This document shows, one piece after another, positions 36,690 through 45,273 of a stretch of DNA of 64,000 nucleotides. The position numbers were made by a program, and so were the translations under genes. Position 1 is the first letter of the stretch, and every line of letters starts with the position of its first letter. Source of the DNA: JADJWR01 sp964509545 (GTDB lineage: Bacteria > Pseudomonadota > Gammaproteobacteria > Burkholderiales > Burkholderiaceae_F); assembly GCA_964509545.1 (NCBI GenBank), contig CAZDXQ010000005.1, forward strand, positions 71,914-135,913. Direction: 5' to 3'. The notes under the pieces are model-generated. The model was not told where the DNA came from, did not search any database, and was given only the letters and a program-made list of their open reading frames with translations.

Positions 36690-37463
36690 TCAGGTCATGT
36701 ACATGCCGCCGTTGACGTGAATCGTGCTGCCGGTGACATAGCCGGCGGCAGCCGAAGCCAGAAACACCACCGCCGCGGCGACCTCGTCGGCCTGTCCGAG
36801 CCGGCCGAGCGGAATCTGGCCCAGCAGCGCCTGTGCCTGCTGCTCGCCGAGAGCGCGAGTCATGTCGGTGTCGATGAACCCCGGCGCGATGCAGTTGACG
36901 GTGATGCCGCGGCTTCCGATCTCGCGCGCCAGGGCACGGGTCATTCCGGCCACGCCTGCCTTGGCTGCCGCATAGTTCGCCTGGCCGGCGTTGCCGCTTG
37001 CGCCGACGACGGAGGTGATGTTGATGATGCGGCCATGCCGCGCTCTCATCATGCCGCGGAGCACGCCGCGCGAGAGACGAAACACGGCCGACAGGTTGGT
37101 TGCCAGCACAGTGTCCCAGTCCTCGTCCTTCATCCGCATCGCCAGGCCATCACGCGTGATCCCCGCGTTGTTGACCAGGATGGACAGCTTGCCGTGCGTC
37201 CGCGCCACCTCGTCGATCACCGCCTCGCAGCGAGACGCATCGGCCACGTCGAGCACCATGCCACTGCCGCGGCCAGCCTGCTGCAGCCGCTGCGTGATCG
37301 CGGCCGCGCCGGATTCGCCGGTCGCTGTACCGATCACGACCGCGCCGCAGCGCGCCAGGGCGGCGGCAATTGCCGCGCCGATACCGCGCGACGCGCCGGT
37401 GACCAGTGCCACTTCGCCGGATAGCGCATCGCCTGAAAACACCCGAGTCGGGTCCATCGTCAT
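36690..37463 (-). CDS. fabG: 3-oxoacyl-ACP reductase
   Basis: NADPH-dependent short-chain dehydrogenase, 257 residues, reducing 3-oxoacyl-ACP. The cofactor motif is TGASRGIG, followed by NNAGITRDGLAMRM. The catalytic Ser/Tyr/Lys are in NITSVVGASGNAGQANYAAAK, and the C-terminus reads GSTIHVNGGMYM. It starts at ATG 37463, overlapping the fabD stop as ATGA; about 10 extra residues precede the usual FabG start. Confidence 0.95.
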   Translation of the reverse strand: MTMDPTRVFSGDALSGEVALVTGASRGIGAAIAAALARCGAVVIGTATGESGAAAITQRLQQAGRGSGMVLDVADASRCEAVIDEVARTHGKLSILVNNAGITRDGLAMRMKDEDWDTVLATNLSAVFRLSRGVLRGMMRARHGRIINITSVVGASGNAGQANYAAAKAGVAGMTRALAREIGSRGITVNCIAPGFIDTDMTRALGEQQAQALLGQIPLGRLGQADEVAAAVVFLASAAAGYVTGSTIHVNGGMYMT

Positions 37464-38392
37464 CCCCGCAAACGGCCTACGGCATCGGCGATGCTCGTCG
37501 GGTCAGTCAGGGCCAGACTTTCCACACCGGGCGCGATCCGCCGTGTCAGGCCTGCGAGGACCTTGCCGGGGCCGCACTCGACAACATGCGTGACGCCGTC
37601 GTCGGCCATCCGGCGGATGATCTCGGCCCAGCGCACCGGACCGGCGGCCTGACGCGCCAGCGCATCGCGGATGCGTTCCGGATCCTGCTCGACAGCGACG
37701 TCGATATTGTTGATCACCGCCACGCGCGGCGCCGTCAGCGGCTCGTCGCGCAGTCGCTCGCGCAACCGGGCCGCGGCCGGCGCCAGCAGCGACGAATGAA
37801 AAGGCGCCGATACCGGCAATGGCAGCGCGCGCTTGGCGCCGAGTCGCTTGGCCGCCTCGCAGGCCCGCGCCACCGCGGCGCTGTGCCCGGCGATCACCAC
37901 CTGCGACGGCGCATTGAAGTTCACCGCCTCCACGACCTCACCCTGCGCGGCTTCGACGCAGGCTTGCGCCACCAGTTCATCGCTCAATCCGAGGATCGCC
38001 GCCATGCCGCCGGTGCCGGCCGGCACCGACTCCTGCATCGCCTGGGCGCGGAAACGGACGAGGCGCAGGGCCCTGTCGAGCGGCAGCGCTTCGGCTGCGG
38101 TCAGCGCGCTGTACTCGCCGAGGCTGTGTCCGGCCATTATCGTTGGCGGCAACCCTCCTGCGGCGATGAAGGCGCGGTAGATCGCAACGCCGGCAGCGAG
38201 CATCGCCGGTTGCGTGTTGACCGTCAGGTTCAGCTGCTCTGCGGGGCCCTCGGCGATCAGCCGACGCAGATCCTCGCCAAGCGCCGCATTGGCGCCGGCA
38301 AGAACGTCCTGGACTGCGGCGTCGGCGGCGAACGCATCGAGCATGCCCACCGACTGCGAACCTTGTCCGGGAAAGACGAAAGCGATCTTCAT
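37460..38392 (-). CDS. fabD: Malonyl-CoA:ACP transacylase
   Basis: Loads malonate on ACP; 310 residues from ATG 38392 (MKIAFVFPGQGSQSVGM). The catalytic serine is Ser90 in AGHSLGEYSAL, with QPAMLAAG upstream and the active-site histidine in VSAPFHSSLL. The final segment ECGPGKVLAGLTRRI is typical. It sits between fabH and fabG with a 19-nt gap to fabH. Confidence 0.96.
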   Translation of the reverse strand: MKIAFVFPGQGSQSVGMLDAFAADAAVQDVLAGANAALGEDLRRLIAEGPAEQLNLTVNTQPAMLAAGVAIYRAFIAAGGLPPTIMAGHSLGEYSALTAAEALPLDRALRLVRFRAQAMQESVPAGTGGMAAILGLSDELVAQACVEAAQGEVVEAVNFNAPSQVVIAGHSAAVARACEAAKRLGAKRALPLPVSAPFHSSLLAPAAARLRERLRDEPLTAPRVAVINNIDVAVEQDPERIRDALARQAAGPVRWAEIIRRMADDGVTHVVECGPGKVLAGLTRRIAPGVESLALTDPTSIADAVGRLRG

Positions 38393-38411
38393 TGTCGGTC
38401 GACTTCGATGG

Positions 38412-39392
38412 TCAATAACGAACCAGCACCGAGCCCCAGGTGAAGCCGCCGCCCACCCCCTGCAGCAGCAGGTTCTGGCCGCGGCGGATGCGCCCGTCGC
38501 GCACGGCAACGTCGAGCGCCAGCGGTACCGACGCCGCCGACGTGTTGCCGTGCCGGTCGACGGTGACGATCACCTTGTCTTCGGGCAGGCCCAGCTTGCG
38601 CGCAGTGGCGCCGAGGATGCGGACGTTGGCCTGGTGCGGGATCAGCCAGTCGATCGCCTCGATGCCCATCGCGGCATCGGCGAGCACTTCACGCGCTGAC
38701 GAATCGAGCACATTGACCGCCAGCCTGAACACCGCCTGGCCGTCCATGCGCAGGAAGGGATCGCCCTGCACCCTGCCCTGCGCCACGCGCCCGGCCGTGC
38801 ACAAGATGCGCGCCTGTGATCCGTCCGCATGCAGGCGAGCCGCGAGGATGCCCGGCGCATCCGCGGCCTCGAGCACCACCGCACCGGCACCATCGCCGAA
38901 GAGCACGCAGGTGCTGCGGTCATTCCAGTCCAGGATGCGGGAGAAGACCTCGGCGCCGATCACGAGCGCGCGCCGATAGCCGCCGGTACGGATCATCGCA
39001 TCGGCCACCGCCAGTCCGTAGACGAACCCGCTGCAGACGGCCTGCACGTCGAAGGCCGCGGCGCCGGCAGCACCCAATTCGTCCTGCACCAGACAGGCGG
39101 TGCTGGGAAAGATCTGGTCGGCCGTCGAGGTGGCCAGGATGATGAGATCGATCGAAGCCGGCTGCTGGCCCGCTGCCGCGAGCGCGTGCCGCGCCGCCTG
39201 CGCCCCGAGCGCCGTCGTCGTCAGCGAGACATCGGCCAGGTAGCGCTGGCGGATGCCGGTGCGCGCGACGATCCACTCATCGGAGGTTTCGACCCCGCGC
39301 GCAGCCAGATCGCGGACGAGTTCGGCATTGTCGACGGCACGTTTCGGCAGGGCGGCGCCGGTTCCGGTGATGCGTGACCAGATGCGCTGCAT
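38412..39392 (-). CDS. fabH: 3-oxoacyl-ACP synthase III (KAS III)
   Basis: Initiates fatty-acid synthesis from acetyl-CoA and malonyl-ACP; 326 residues. The nucleophile is Cys120 (DVQAVCSGFVYGL), the histidine lies in LIPHQANVRIL and the asparagine in HGNTSAASVPLAL. The phenylalanine-gate region and the TRTGI-like start (ARTGIRQRY) are present. It follows plsX by 5 nt. Confidence 0.96.
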   Translation of the reverse strand: MQRIWSRITGTGAALPKRAVDNAELVRDLAARGVETSDEWIVARTGIRQRYLADVSLTTTALGAQAARHALAAAGQQPASIDLIILATSTADQIFPSTACLVQDELGAAGAAAFDVQAVCSGFVYGLAVADAMIRTGGYRRALVIGAEVFSRILDWNDRSTCVLFGDGAGAVVLEAADAPGILAARLHADGSQARILCTAGRVAQGRVQGDPFLRMDGQAVFRLAVNVLDSSAREVLADAAMGIEAIDWLIPHQANVRILGATARKLGLPEDKVIVTVDRHGNTSAASVPLALDVAVRDGRIRRGQNLLLQGVGGGFTWGSVLVRY

Positions 39393-39397
39393 CGCCT

Positions 39398-40438
39398 TCA
39401 GGCCGCGGCGGTCGACGGCCGCTGCTCGTGCGCCAGCTGCGCCAGGAACGGTTGCATCGCCGCCACTGTGCGCTCGAGCAGCCGGTGCCGCGCGGCCTCG
39501 TAGGCAACGCCGATCGCATTGTCGAACGCCAGCGCATCGGCGGCGCCGTGGCTCTTGATGACGATGCCGCGCAGGCCGAGCAGGCTTGCGCCGTTGTAAC
39601 GGCGGTGATCGACGCGGCGGCGGAAGCGCTTCAGCACCGGGTAGGCGAGAAGCGCAGCCGCCTTGGCCAGCGGACTGCGGGTGAACTCCTCCCGCACCAT
39701 CGTCGCCAGCATCTGCGCCAGCCCCTCCGAGGTCTTCAGCGCGACGTTGCCGACAAAACCGTCGCAGACGATGACGTCGGTTGTGCCTTTGTAGATGTCG
39801 TCGCCCTCGACGTTGCCGGAAAAGTTCAGCGCACTGGCGCGCAGCATCTCGCCGGCACGCTTGACCACGTCGTTGCCCTTGATCACTTCTTCCCCGACAT
39901 TCAGCAGACCGATGGTCGGCCGCTCCTTTTCCTGCACCGCGGCCACCAGCGCCGCGCCGAGGATGGCGAACTCAAACAGATGCTCGGCAGTGCAGTCGAC
40001 GTTCGCGCCCAGGTCGAGCATCGTCGTCACGCCACCCCTGATATTCGGCAGCACGGTCGCGATCGCCGGCCGGTCGATGCCGTCCAGCGTCTTCAGTACG
40101 AAGCGCGAGATCGCCATCAGTGCGCCGGTGTTGCCGGCGCTGACGCAGGCGTCTGCGCGACCGTCCTTGACCGCGTTCACCGCCAGCCGCATCGATGAAC
40201 TGCGCTTGCCGCGCAGCGCCATCGCCGGCGGATCGTCCATGGCGACGACCTCGTCGGTGTGCACGATCTCGGCCCGCGAACGGACGTCGGCGGCAAGTTG
40301 CGCCTCGATCTCGGCCTGGCGGCCGACGAGCAGCAACCGCACGTCGTCGTGACGACGAACGAAGGACGCCGCCGCGGCGACGGTCACCGCAGGACCGTGG
40401 TCGCCGCCCATGGCGTCGATGGCGATGCGAACGGTCAC
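39398..40438 (-). CDS. plsX: Phosphate acyltransferase PlsX
   Basis: Converts acyl-ACP to acyl-phosphate for phospholipid synthesis; 346 residues. The signature N-terminus IAIDAMGGDHGP, SSMRLAVNAVKDGRADACVSAGNTGALMA, LDLGANVDC and VCDGFVGNVALK are all present. It acts at the membrane surface as a peripheral protein. rpmF-plsX-fabH is the conserved bacterial order linking ribosome and lipid synthesis. Confidence 0.96.
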   Translation of the reverse strand: MTVRIAIDAMGGDHGPAVTVAAAASFVRRHDDVRLLLVGRQAEIEAQLAADVRSRAEIVHTDEVVAMDDPPAMALRGKRSSSMRLAVNAVKDGRADACVSAGNTGALMAISRFVLKTLDGIDRPAIATVLPNIRGGVTTMLDLGANVDCTAEHLFEFAILGAALVAAVQEKERPTIGLLNVGEEVIKGNDVVKRAGEMLRASALNFSGNVEGDDIYKGTTDVIVCDGFVGNVALKTSEGLAQMLATMVREEFTRSPLAKAAALLAYPVLKRFRRRVDHRRYNGASLLGLRGIVIKSHGAADALAFDNAIGVAYEAARHRLLERTVAAMQPFLAQLAHEQRPSTAAA

Positions 40439-40504
40439 CGGTGGCCGCTGCCGAACGCGTTGCGACGAATCGCGGAATGCGGCCGATGGCGTGGCCGCGA
40501 TGCT

Positions 40505-40687
40505 CTACTCGTCGTTCTTGGTCGCGACGACTTTCTTGCCGCGATAGAAGCCGGTCGGGCTCACATGGTGGCGGCGGTGGACTTCGCCGGTGCCCGGCTC
40601 GATCGCCAGCGGCGGGTTGGTCGCGAAATCGTGCGCGCGGCGCATGTTGCGCTTCGACGCCGACCGCTTGTTCTGCTGAACTGCCAT
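40505..40687 (-). CDS. rpmF: Ribosomal protein L32
   Basis: A 60-residue basic ribosomal protein starting MAVQQNKRSASKRNMRRAHD and including HRRHHVSPTGFYRGKKV. It has no cysteines, so it is the zinc-independent (C-minus) form common in proteobacteria. It begins the fatty-acid/sigma-E gene run and lies 100 nt downstream of the YceD gene. Confidence 0.97.
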   Translation of the reverse strand: MAVQQNKRSASKRNMRRAHDFATNPPLAIEPGTGEVHRRHHVSPTGFYRGKKVVATKNDE

Positions 40688-40721
40688 GGCTGCCTCGCCA
40701 GTCAGAAAGAGTCAGCGGACG

Positions 40722-40727
40722 ATTGTA
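40722..40727 (-). promoter_or_regulatory. Candidate -10 element before rpmF
   Basis: TACAAT on the minus strand, 34 nt before the rpmF ATG. No convincing -35 lies at the right distance (CTGACC is 20 nt away). If used, it would feed the rpmF-plsX-fab genes independently of yceD. Confidence 0.35.
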
Positions 40728-40787
40728 GCGGAGTCGGGGCTTTGAACGGTCAGCCACGACGCCGGCAAACCGCCGGCGCCACTGCTT

Positions 40788-41300
40788 TCAGCGCCGCCGC
40801 GGCTTGAACGCCGCCAGCGCCGCGAACGGCCGATGCGTCTGGCCATTTTCGCCCTCTTCTGCCGGCGCCGTGCCAATGGCGCATGCGGCATGTCGCGGCG
40901 AGATCGGCAGCGCCAGCAGCGCCTGGTCCTCGATCAGCGCAGCGAGGTCGAAGCGGTGCGAACCGAGCAGCGGTTCCTCGGGCGCTTCGTCGACCGGCAG
41001 TCGCGCGAGCGTCGCCTCGTCCTCGACGAAGAAGAATTCCGCCCGCTCGCGGATCGGCACCGCCAGCGCCTCGCCGCAACGATCGCAACGCACCTTTACT
41101 TCGCCGTCTAGTTGCATCCGTGCCGCCGGCCGGCCGCGCTCGTCGGTCAGCCCGGACATGCGGAAATGCAGCGCTCCGGCGGTGTCGACCAGTTCCGCAG
41201 CCAGGCGCGGCGCATCCCGCAGCTGCAGATCGCCTTCGACCTCGCCGCGCCGGCGGGCCAGTTCCCAGACGTCGCAGGGTGCGATCGCGGCGTTATCCAT
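40788..41300 (-). CDS. yceD: YceD (DUF177) family 23S rRNA accumulation protein
   Basis: A 170-residue protein with the family CxxC motif in VRCDRCGEALAVP and the downstream DLAALIEDQALLALPISPRHAAC, which ends in a further conserved cysteine. YceD/Duf177 homologues are required for normal 23S rRNA levels and are encoded next to rpmF in most bacteria, as here. It is divergent from maf, with a 46-nt promoter gap. Confidence 0.88.
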   Translation of the reverse strand: MDNAAIAPCDVWELARRRGEVEGDLQLRDAPRLAAELVDTAGALHFRMSGLTDERGRPAARMQLDGEVKVRCDRCGEALAVPIRERAEFFFVEDEATLARLPVDEAPEEPLLGSHRFDLAALIEDQALLALPISPRHAACAIGTAPAEEGENGQTHRPFAALAAFKPRRR

Positions 41301-41346
41301 CGTCGGCGGGGCGCCTCGCTAAACTCGGCCGCGCCCGGAGATCTCG

Positions 41347-41934
41347 ATGACCATTGCAGCGATCGTACTCGCTTCGACTTCCCCCTATCGCCGTGAACTG
41401 CTGCAGCGGCTGCGCCTGCCGTTCACGATCGATTCGCCGCGCGTCGACGAACAGGCGCTGCGCGGCGAGGTGCCGGCGGCAACGGCACGGCGTCTGGCGC
41501 TAGCCAAGGCCGAGGCCGTGGCCGCGCGCCACGCCGGCGCGATCGTCATCGGTTCGGACCAGGTCGCCGACGTCGATGGCGAGCCGCTGTCGAAGCCGGG
41601 AACGCATGCTGCCGCGCTTCAACAACTGCGCCGCATGCAGGGCCGCGACGTCGTCTTCCATACGGCGCTGGCCGTCGTCGGCAACGATGGCGCAAAGCAG
41701 GTCGATGTCGTGCCGACGGTCGTACGCTTCCGTCGCCTGCCCGAGGTGCAGCTCGAGGCCTACCTGCGTGCCGAGCAGCCGTATGACTGCGCCGGCGCCG
41801 CCAAGATCGAGTCGCTCGGCATCACGCTGGTCGAGTCGGTGCGAGCCGACGATCCGACGGCGCTGATCGGACTGCCGTTGATCCGCCTGACCACGATGCT
41901 CGCCGCCTGCGGCATCGTCCTGCCTGCGGCATGA
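41347..41934 (+). CDS. Maf-like nucleoside triphosphate pyrophosphatase, YceF type
   Basis: A 195-residue Maf protein that hydrolyses non-canonical nucleotides. The P-loop-like LASTSPYRRELLQRL motif starts the protein; IVIGSDQVADVDGEPLSKPGT and YDCAGAAKIESLG complete the active site. The YDCAG form (rather than DKAGAYGIQG) indicates the YceF (7-methyl-GTP) subgroup. It sits next to rpmF/yceD as in E. coli. Confidence 0.9.
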   Translation: MTIAAIVLASTSPYRRELLQRLRLPFTIDSPRVDEQALRGEVPAATARRLALAKAEAVAARHAGAIVIGSDQVADVDGEPLSKPGTHAAALQQLRRMQGRDVVFHTALAVVGNDGAKQVDVVPTVVRFRRLPEVQLEAYLRAEQPYDCAGAAKIESLGITLVESVRADDPTALIGLPLIRLTTMLAACGIVLPAA

Positions 41935-41974
41935 CGGCGCGCCTGAGGTCGCGCGGCGCATCGGCACGGCGCCA

Positions 41975-42760
41975 ATGAGCGGGCGGCGGGGCACGCTGCT
42001 GCTGCTGCCGACGCTGCTCGGGGACACCCGGGCGGAAGAGGTGCTGCCCGCCTCGACGCTGTCGCTTGCCCGCGCCACAACCATGTTCCTGGCCGAAAAC
42101 GCCAGGAGTGCACGCGCCTTCCTGAAGGCGATCGCCCATCCGCAGCCGATCGCCGGGCTGACCGTCATCGAGATCGGTCACGCGCCGCAGCCCCGCCAGT
42201 TCGACGCGTGGCTGGCGCCGTTAGCCGACGGCAGCGACATCGCGCTGCTTTCGGAAGCGGGCTGCCCGGCCGTCGCCGACCCCGGCGCCGGCATCGTCGC
42301 CCGCGCCCACCAGCTCGGACTGCGTGTGCGCCCGCTGGTCGGCCCGAGCAGCCTGCTCATGGCACTGATGGCCTCGGGCATGAACGGGCAGCGCTTCCGT
42401 TTCGTCGGCTATCTGCCGCAGGACCGGCATGAACTGATTGCGGCAATCGCGCAACTCGAAAGGGCCAGCGGCGGCGAGGAAACGCAGCTCTTCATCGAAA
42501 CGCCTTATCGCAACGAAAAGCTGTTGCAGGCCCTGCTCGAGCACGGACGGGCCGACACGCAGCTTGCCGTCGCCGTCGACCTGACCACGGCTGACGAACA
42601 GATCGTGTCGCTGCCCATTGCCGACTGGAGAAAACTGGACGCCTCAACGCGCCCCAGGCTCGCGCGCCGGCCGGCGGTCTTCGCCTTGCTCGCCGGCTTG
42701 CTTCAGCGACCGCAGGGCGCGACCGCACGCGGCCGCAGGCCCGACTCGGGCCGCCAGTAG
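41975..42760 (+). CDS. RsmI-like SAM-dependent methyltransferase (tetrapyrrole methylase fold)
   Basis: A 261-residue protein of the tetrapyrrole-methylase/RsmI superfamily. Motifs: GTLLLLPTLLG near the start, FLAENARSARAFLK, IALLSEAGCPAVADPGA, LVGPSSLLMALMASG and FIETPYRNEKLLQALL. It differs from canonical RsmI (VPTPIGN, EDTR), so the target may not be C1402 of 16S rRNA. Betaproteobacteria commonly carry this paralogue beside maf. The last 19 or so residues (after LLAGLLQ) run antisense into the Rieske gene, a convergent 58-nt overlap, and look like a non-conserved tail. Confidence 0.82.
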   Translation: MSGRRGTLLLLPTLLGDTRAEEVLPASTLSLARATTMFLAENARSARAFLKAIAHPQPIAGLTVIEIGHAPQPRQFDAWLAPLADGSDIALLSEAGCPAVADPGAGIVARAHQLGLRVRPLVGPSSLLMALMASGMNGQRFRFVGYLPQDRHELIAAIAQLERASGGEETQLFIETPYRNEKLLQALLEHGRADTQLAVAVDLTTADEQIVSLPIADWRKLDASTRPRLARRPAVFALLAGLLQRPQGATARGRRPDSGRQ

Positions 42761-43098
42761 ACGATACCGTCGCTCTCCAGGACTTGCAGTTTTCTCAGCC
42801 CGCCACCGCCGGCGCAGGGTCCACCGAGGCATCGCCCGCCGGCAGGGTCGTAGGTGGCGCCATGCGTCGCGCAGATCAGGACCTCGCCGTCGCTGTCGAA
42901 AAACTGGCCGGCAATCCAGTCCAGCTCCATCGCCACGTGCGTGCACCGGTTCAGATAGCCGAACACCGCGCCGCGATAGCGAACGACGAATGCACCGACC
43001 ACCTCGCCGCCATCGTCGACCTCGAATCGGTGGCCGGCACCACCGTCGGCAAGCTGAGCCGACGGGCACAGCGCGATCAACGGCGCGGCATCAGCCAT
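42703..43098 (-). CDS. Rieske [2Fe-2S] ferredoxin-like protein
   Basis: A 131-residue small Rieske protein. Cluster ligands are C52-T-H54 (NRCTHVAMELD) and C76-A-T-H79 (LICATHGATYDP), the standard CxH...CxxH pattern. A second CxxxxC-like stretch (GRCLGGPCAGG) follows. No signal or TM segment, so it is a cytoplasmic electron carrier, like those partnered with dioxygenases or nitrite reductases. No oxygenase is nearby. Its start overlaps the HAD gene by 22 nt and its end overlaps the convergent methyltransferase gene. Confidence 0.88.
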   Translation of the reverse strand: MADAAPLIALCPSAQLADGGAGHRFEVDDGGEVVGAFVVRYRGAVFGYLNRCTHVAMELDWIAGQFFDSDGEVLICATHGATYDPAGGRCLGGPCAGGGGLRKLQVLESDGIVYWRPESGLRPRAVAPCGR

Positions 43099-43733
43099 CG
43101 ATGCAGCTCCGGCAGCGAGTCGAACAGCGCCAGCGGGCGACAGGCCGCAAGCTGATCATGGGGATGCGCGCCCTGGGTCAACCCCACCGCCGCCGTCTTC
43201 GCCGCTTCGGCCATCTGCAGGTCGTGCGTGGTGTCGCCGATCATCAGCGTGCGCGCAGGCTGGACCATCAGCTCCTCGGTCAGTTCGAGCAGCATCGCCG
43301 GATGCGGCTTCGGGTGCGTCTGGTCGGCACAGCGGCTGGCGACGAACTCGCCCGCCAGACCGCTCGCCTGCAGCGCCCGCTGCAGCCCGCGCTGCGACTT
43401 GCCGGTGGCGATCGCCAGCAGTGCGCCGGCAGCGCGCAGCTCGGCGATCAGTTCGCGTGCGCCAGGGAAAAGCACCAGTTCGGCCTCGCGCGCGAAGTAG
43501 TGCACGCGGTAGCGCGCCGAAAACTCGGGAACCCTCTCCGGCGCCAAAGTCGGGACCGCGCGCGCCAGCGCCTCGTGCAGCCCGAGCCCGATCACATGGC
43601 TGGCGGTAGCGTCGTCGGGAACGGGCAGGCCGAGGTCGGCGGCGGCATCCTGGATGGCGCGCGCGATCGCCGCGGTCGAGTCGCTCAGCGTCCCGTCCCA
43701 GTCGAAGACGACGAGGTCGAAATGCTCAAGCAC
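43077..43733 (-). CDS. HAD-IA family hydrolase, phosphoglycolate phosphatase-like
   Basis: A 218-residue HAD phosphatase. Motif I is VVFDWDGTLSDS with the DxDxT nucleophile pair, motif II IATGK, motif III KPHPAMLLEL and motif IV MIGDTTHDLQMA. The cap domain is the small helical type. It groups with Gph-like enzymes acting on small phosphates. It is encoded directly after rluC with an 8-nt overlap, a linkage usual in Betaproteobacteria. Confidence 0.9.
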   Translation of the reverse strand: MLEHFDLVVFDWDGTLSDSTAAIARAIQDAAADLGLPVPDDATASHVIGLGLHEALARAVPTLAPERVPEFSARYRVHYFAREAELVLFPGARELIAELRAAGALLAIATGKSQRGLQRALQASGLAGEFVASRCADQTHPKPHPAMLLELTEELMVQPARTLMIGDTTHDLQMAEAAKTAAVGLTQGAHPHDQLAACRPLALFDSLPELHRWLMPRR

Positions 43734-44709
43734 GGCCGAGCGCCTTCAGGAAATCGCTGCACTCGCGGTCCAGCGCGCTTTCCAGTTCGATCGGCTGGCC
43801 GCCGACCGGATGACGAAAGCGCATCGCCCACGCGTGCAGGAACATCCTCTTCAGGACTGCGCCGAATTCGCCGCGCGCGACGCGTCGGTTCAGTTCGAAG
43901 TCGCCGTACTTGTCGTCGCCGACTATCGGGAAACCGACATGGGCAAGATGCACGCGAATCTGGTGCGTGCGGCCGGTCTTCAGTTCCGCCTCGAGCAGCG
44001 AGAATTCGCCATAGCGCTGGCGAAGGTTGAGCACCGTGTGTGCCGCGGCACCCTCGTCCTCGTCAACCGACACGCGCCGCTCGCCGCTGGCAAGCTGGCG
44101 CTTGGACAACGGCAGCCGCACGTGCTGCCGGTCATTGACCCAGTCGCCGGCCACCAGCGCCAGATAGCGCTTGTCGACCTGTCCCTCGCGCAACTGCTCA
44201 TGCAGCCCGAGCAGCGCGCGCCGGCTCTTGGCAAGCAGAAGAATGCCCGAGGTTTCGCGATCGAGTCGGTGCGCCAGTTCCAGGAAGGGCTGGTTCGGCC
44301 GTACCGCACGCACACACTCGATCAGTCCATGCGCGATGCCGCTGCCGCCGTGCGCCGCCAGTCCGGCCGGCTTGTCCACCGCCAGCAGGTGCTCATCCTC
44401 GAACAGCACCGGCGGCATCTGCGCCCGCACTGGCGGTGGCTTCGGCGCAGCAAGGCGCAGCGGCGGCACGCGGATCTGATCGCCTTCGGCGAGGCGCCGG
44501 TCGACGGCGGCGCGGGCACGGTTCACGCGCACCTCGCCGCTGCGGACGATCCGGTAGACATGGCTTGGCGGCACACCCTTGGCCAGCCGCAGCAGGAAGT
44601 TGTCGAGCCGCTGCCCTGCGGACTCCGGCCCCACCGTCACATAGCTGACTTGATCGGCGGCCAGCCGCAACACGCGCGCGGCCGGGCGCCCCTTGGCGGT
44701 GTCCTTCAT
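43726..44709 (-). CDS. rluC: 23S rRNA pseudouridine synthase RluC
   Basis: RluA-family synthase (327 residues) that in E. coli modifies U955, U2504 and U2580. An S4 RNA-binding domain (QRLDNFLLRLAKGVPPSHVYRIVRSGEVRVN) precedes the catalytic domain. The nucleophile aspartate is in LAHRLDRETSGILLLAK, and GRTHQIRVHLAHVGFPIVGDDKYG closes the domain. It is divergent from rne, as in E. coli. HAD and Rieske genes overlap downstream in the same operon. Confidence 0.93.
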   Translation of the reverse strand: MKDTAKGRPAARVLRLAADQVSYVTVGPESAGQRLDNFLLRLAKGVPPSHVYRIVRSGEVRVNRARAAVDRRLAEGDQIRVPPLRLAAPKPPPVRAQMPPVLFEDEHLLAVDKPAGLAAHGGSGIAHGLIECVRAVRPNQPFLELAHRLDRETSGILLLAKSRRALLGLHEQLREGQVDKRYLALVAGDWVNDRQHVRLPLSKRQLASGERRVSVDEDEGAAAHTVLNLRQRYGEFSLLEAELKTGRTHQIRVHLAHVGFPIVGDDKYGDFELNRRVARGEFGAVLKRMFLHAWAMRFRHPVGGQPIELESALDRECSDFLKALGRA

Positions 44710-45273
44710 CGTGCCGTTATACTTGCGCGCGCAGGACTTAGGCGGCGCTGTTGAAGTGGCGGTTCAAGTACCGCTGCAGACCTGTCGGAACGTGCAACGA
44801 CGCTCCGACCGGGTCGCCGAGCACCTGCAGGGTGGCGATTGTAACGATGACCGCCGGCGAGCCCGAACCTCTGCCCGGTCGCCAGTTGCCAACCGAACGC
44901 GGCGGCGCGCGGTGGGGAATGCCACCGCCGCCGGGCGAAGCAAGCGGCAGCGGGCTCGACGAACGGGCCGGTTGCCGGATGGGCAAGAACAAGGAGCTGC
45001 GCCGCCTTCGGGTGTGGCCGGCTCGGCTGGATCGGATTCGTCGCAGCGCGCCGGGAGCACCGGCGTTGTCCCAAACAGGAACAAGGCGTCTCGTGTTCAG
45101 GCTCCCCTCGGTGTCCGTCTGCCTTCCCGCGCCCGACCGGCGCGGCATCGGCAGCGGCCGCGACGTCGCGGCGGATTCGCCGCGGCGAGGGTGCGCCGCA
45201 CGTTCCGCCTGAGCCTGCCCGCGGCGTCCTCGGTCCGGCACAACGGCGCCGTCATGGCGCATGGAGTGTTGTG
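44710..45273 (+). promoter_or_regulatory. Long leader region of rne
   Basis: The 564-nt rluC-rne divergent region holds no convincing gene. A TATACT at 44718-44723 with TTGGCG at 44693-44698 (19-nt spacer) is a possible rne promoter, which would give a leader of more than 500 nt. On the opposite strand TATAAC (44721-44716) is close to the rluC start. A hairpin with arms GTCGGAACGT and its near-complement spans about 44784-44809. E. coli rne has a 361-nt leader that RNase E cleaves for autoregulation, and a similar role is plausible here. Confidence 0.4.

Noticed and set aside
44738..45262. Open frames of 100-170 codons within the rne leader on both strands
   Set aside because: Arg/Pro-rich translations, no ribosome sites and no family resemblance; the region is better explained as promoter and leader.
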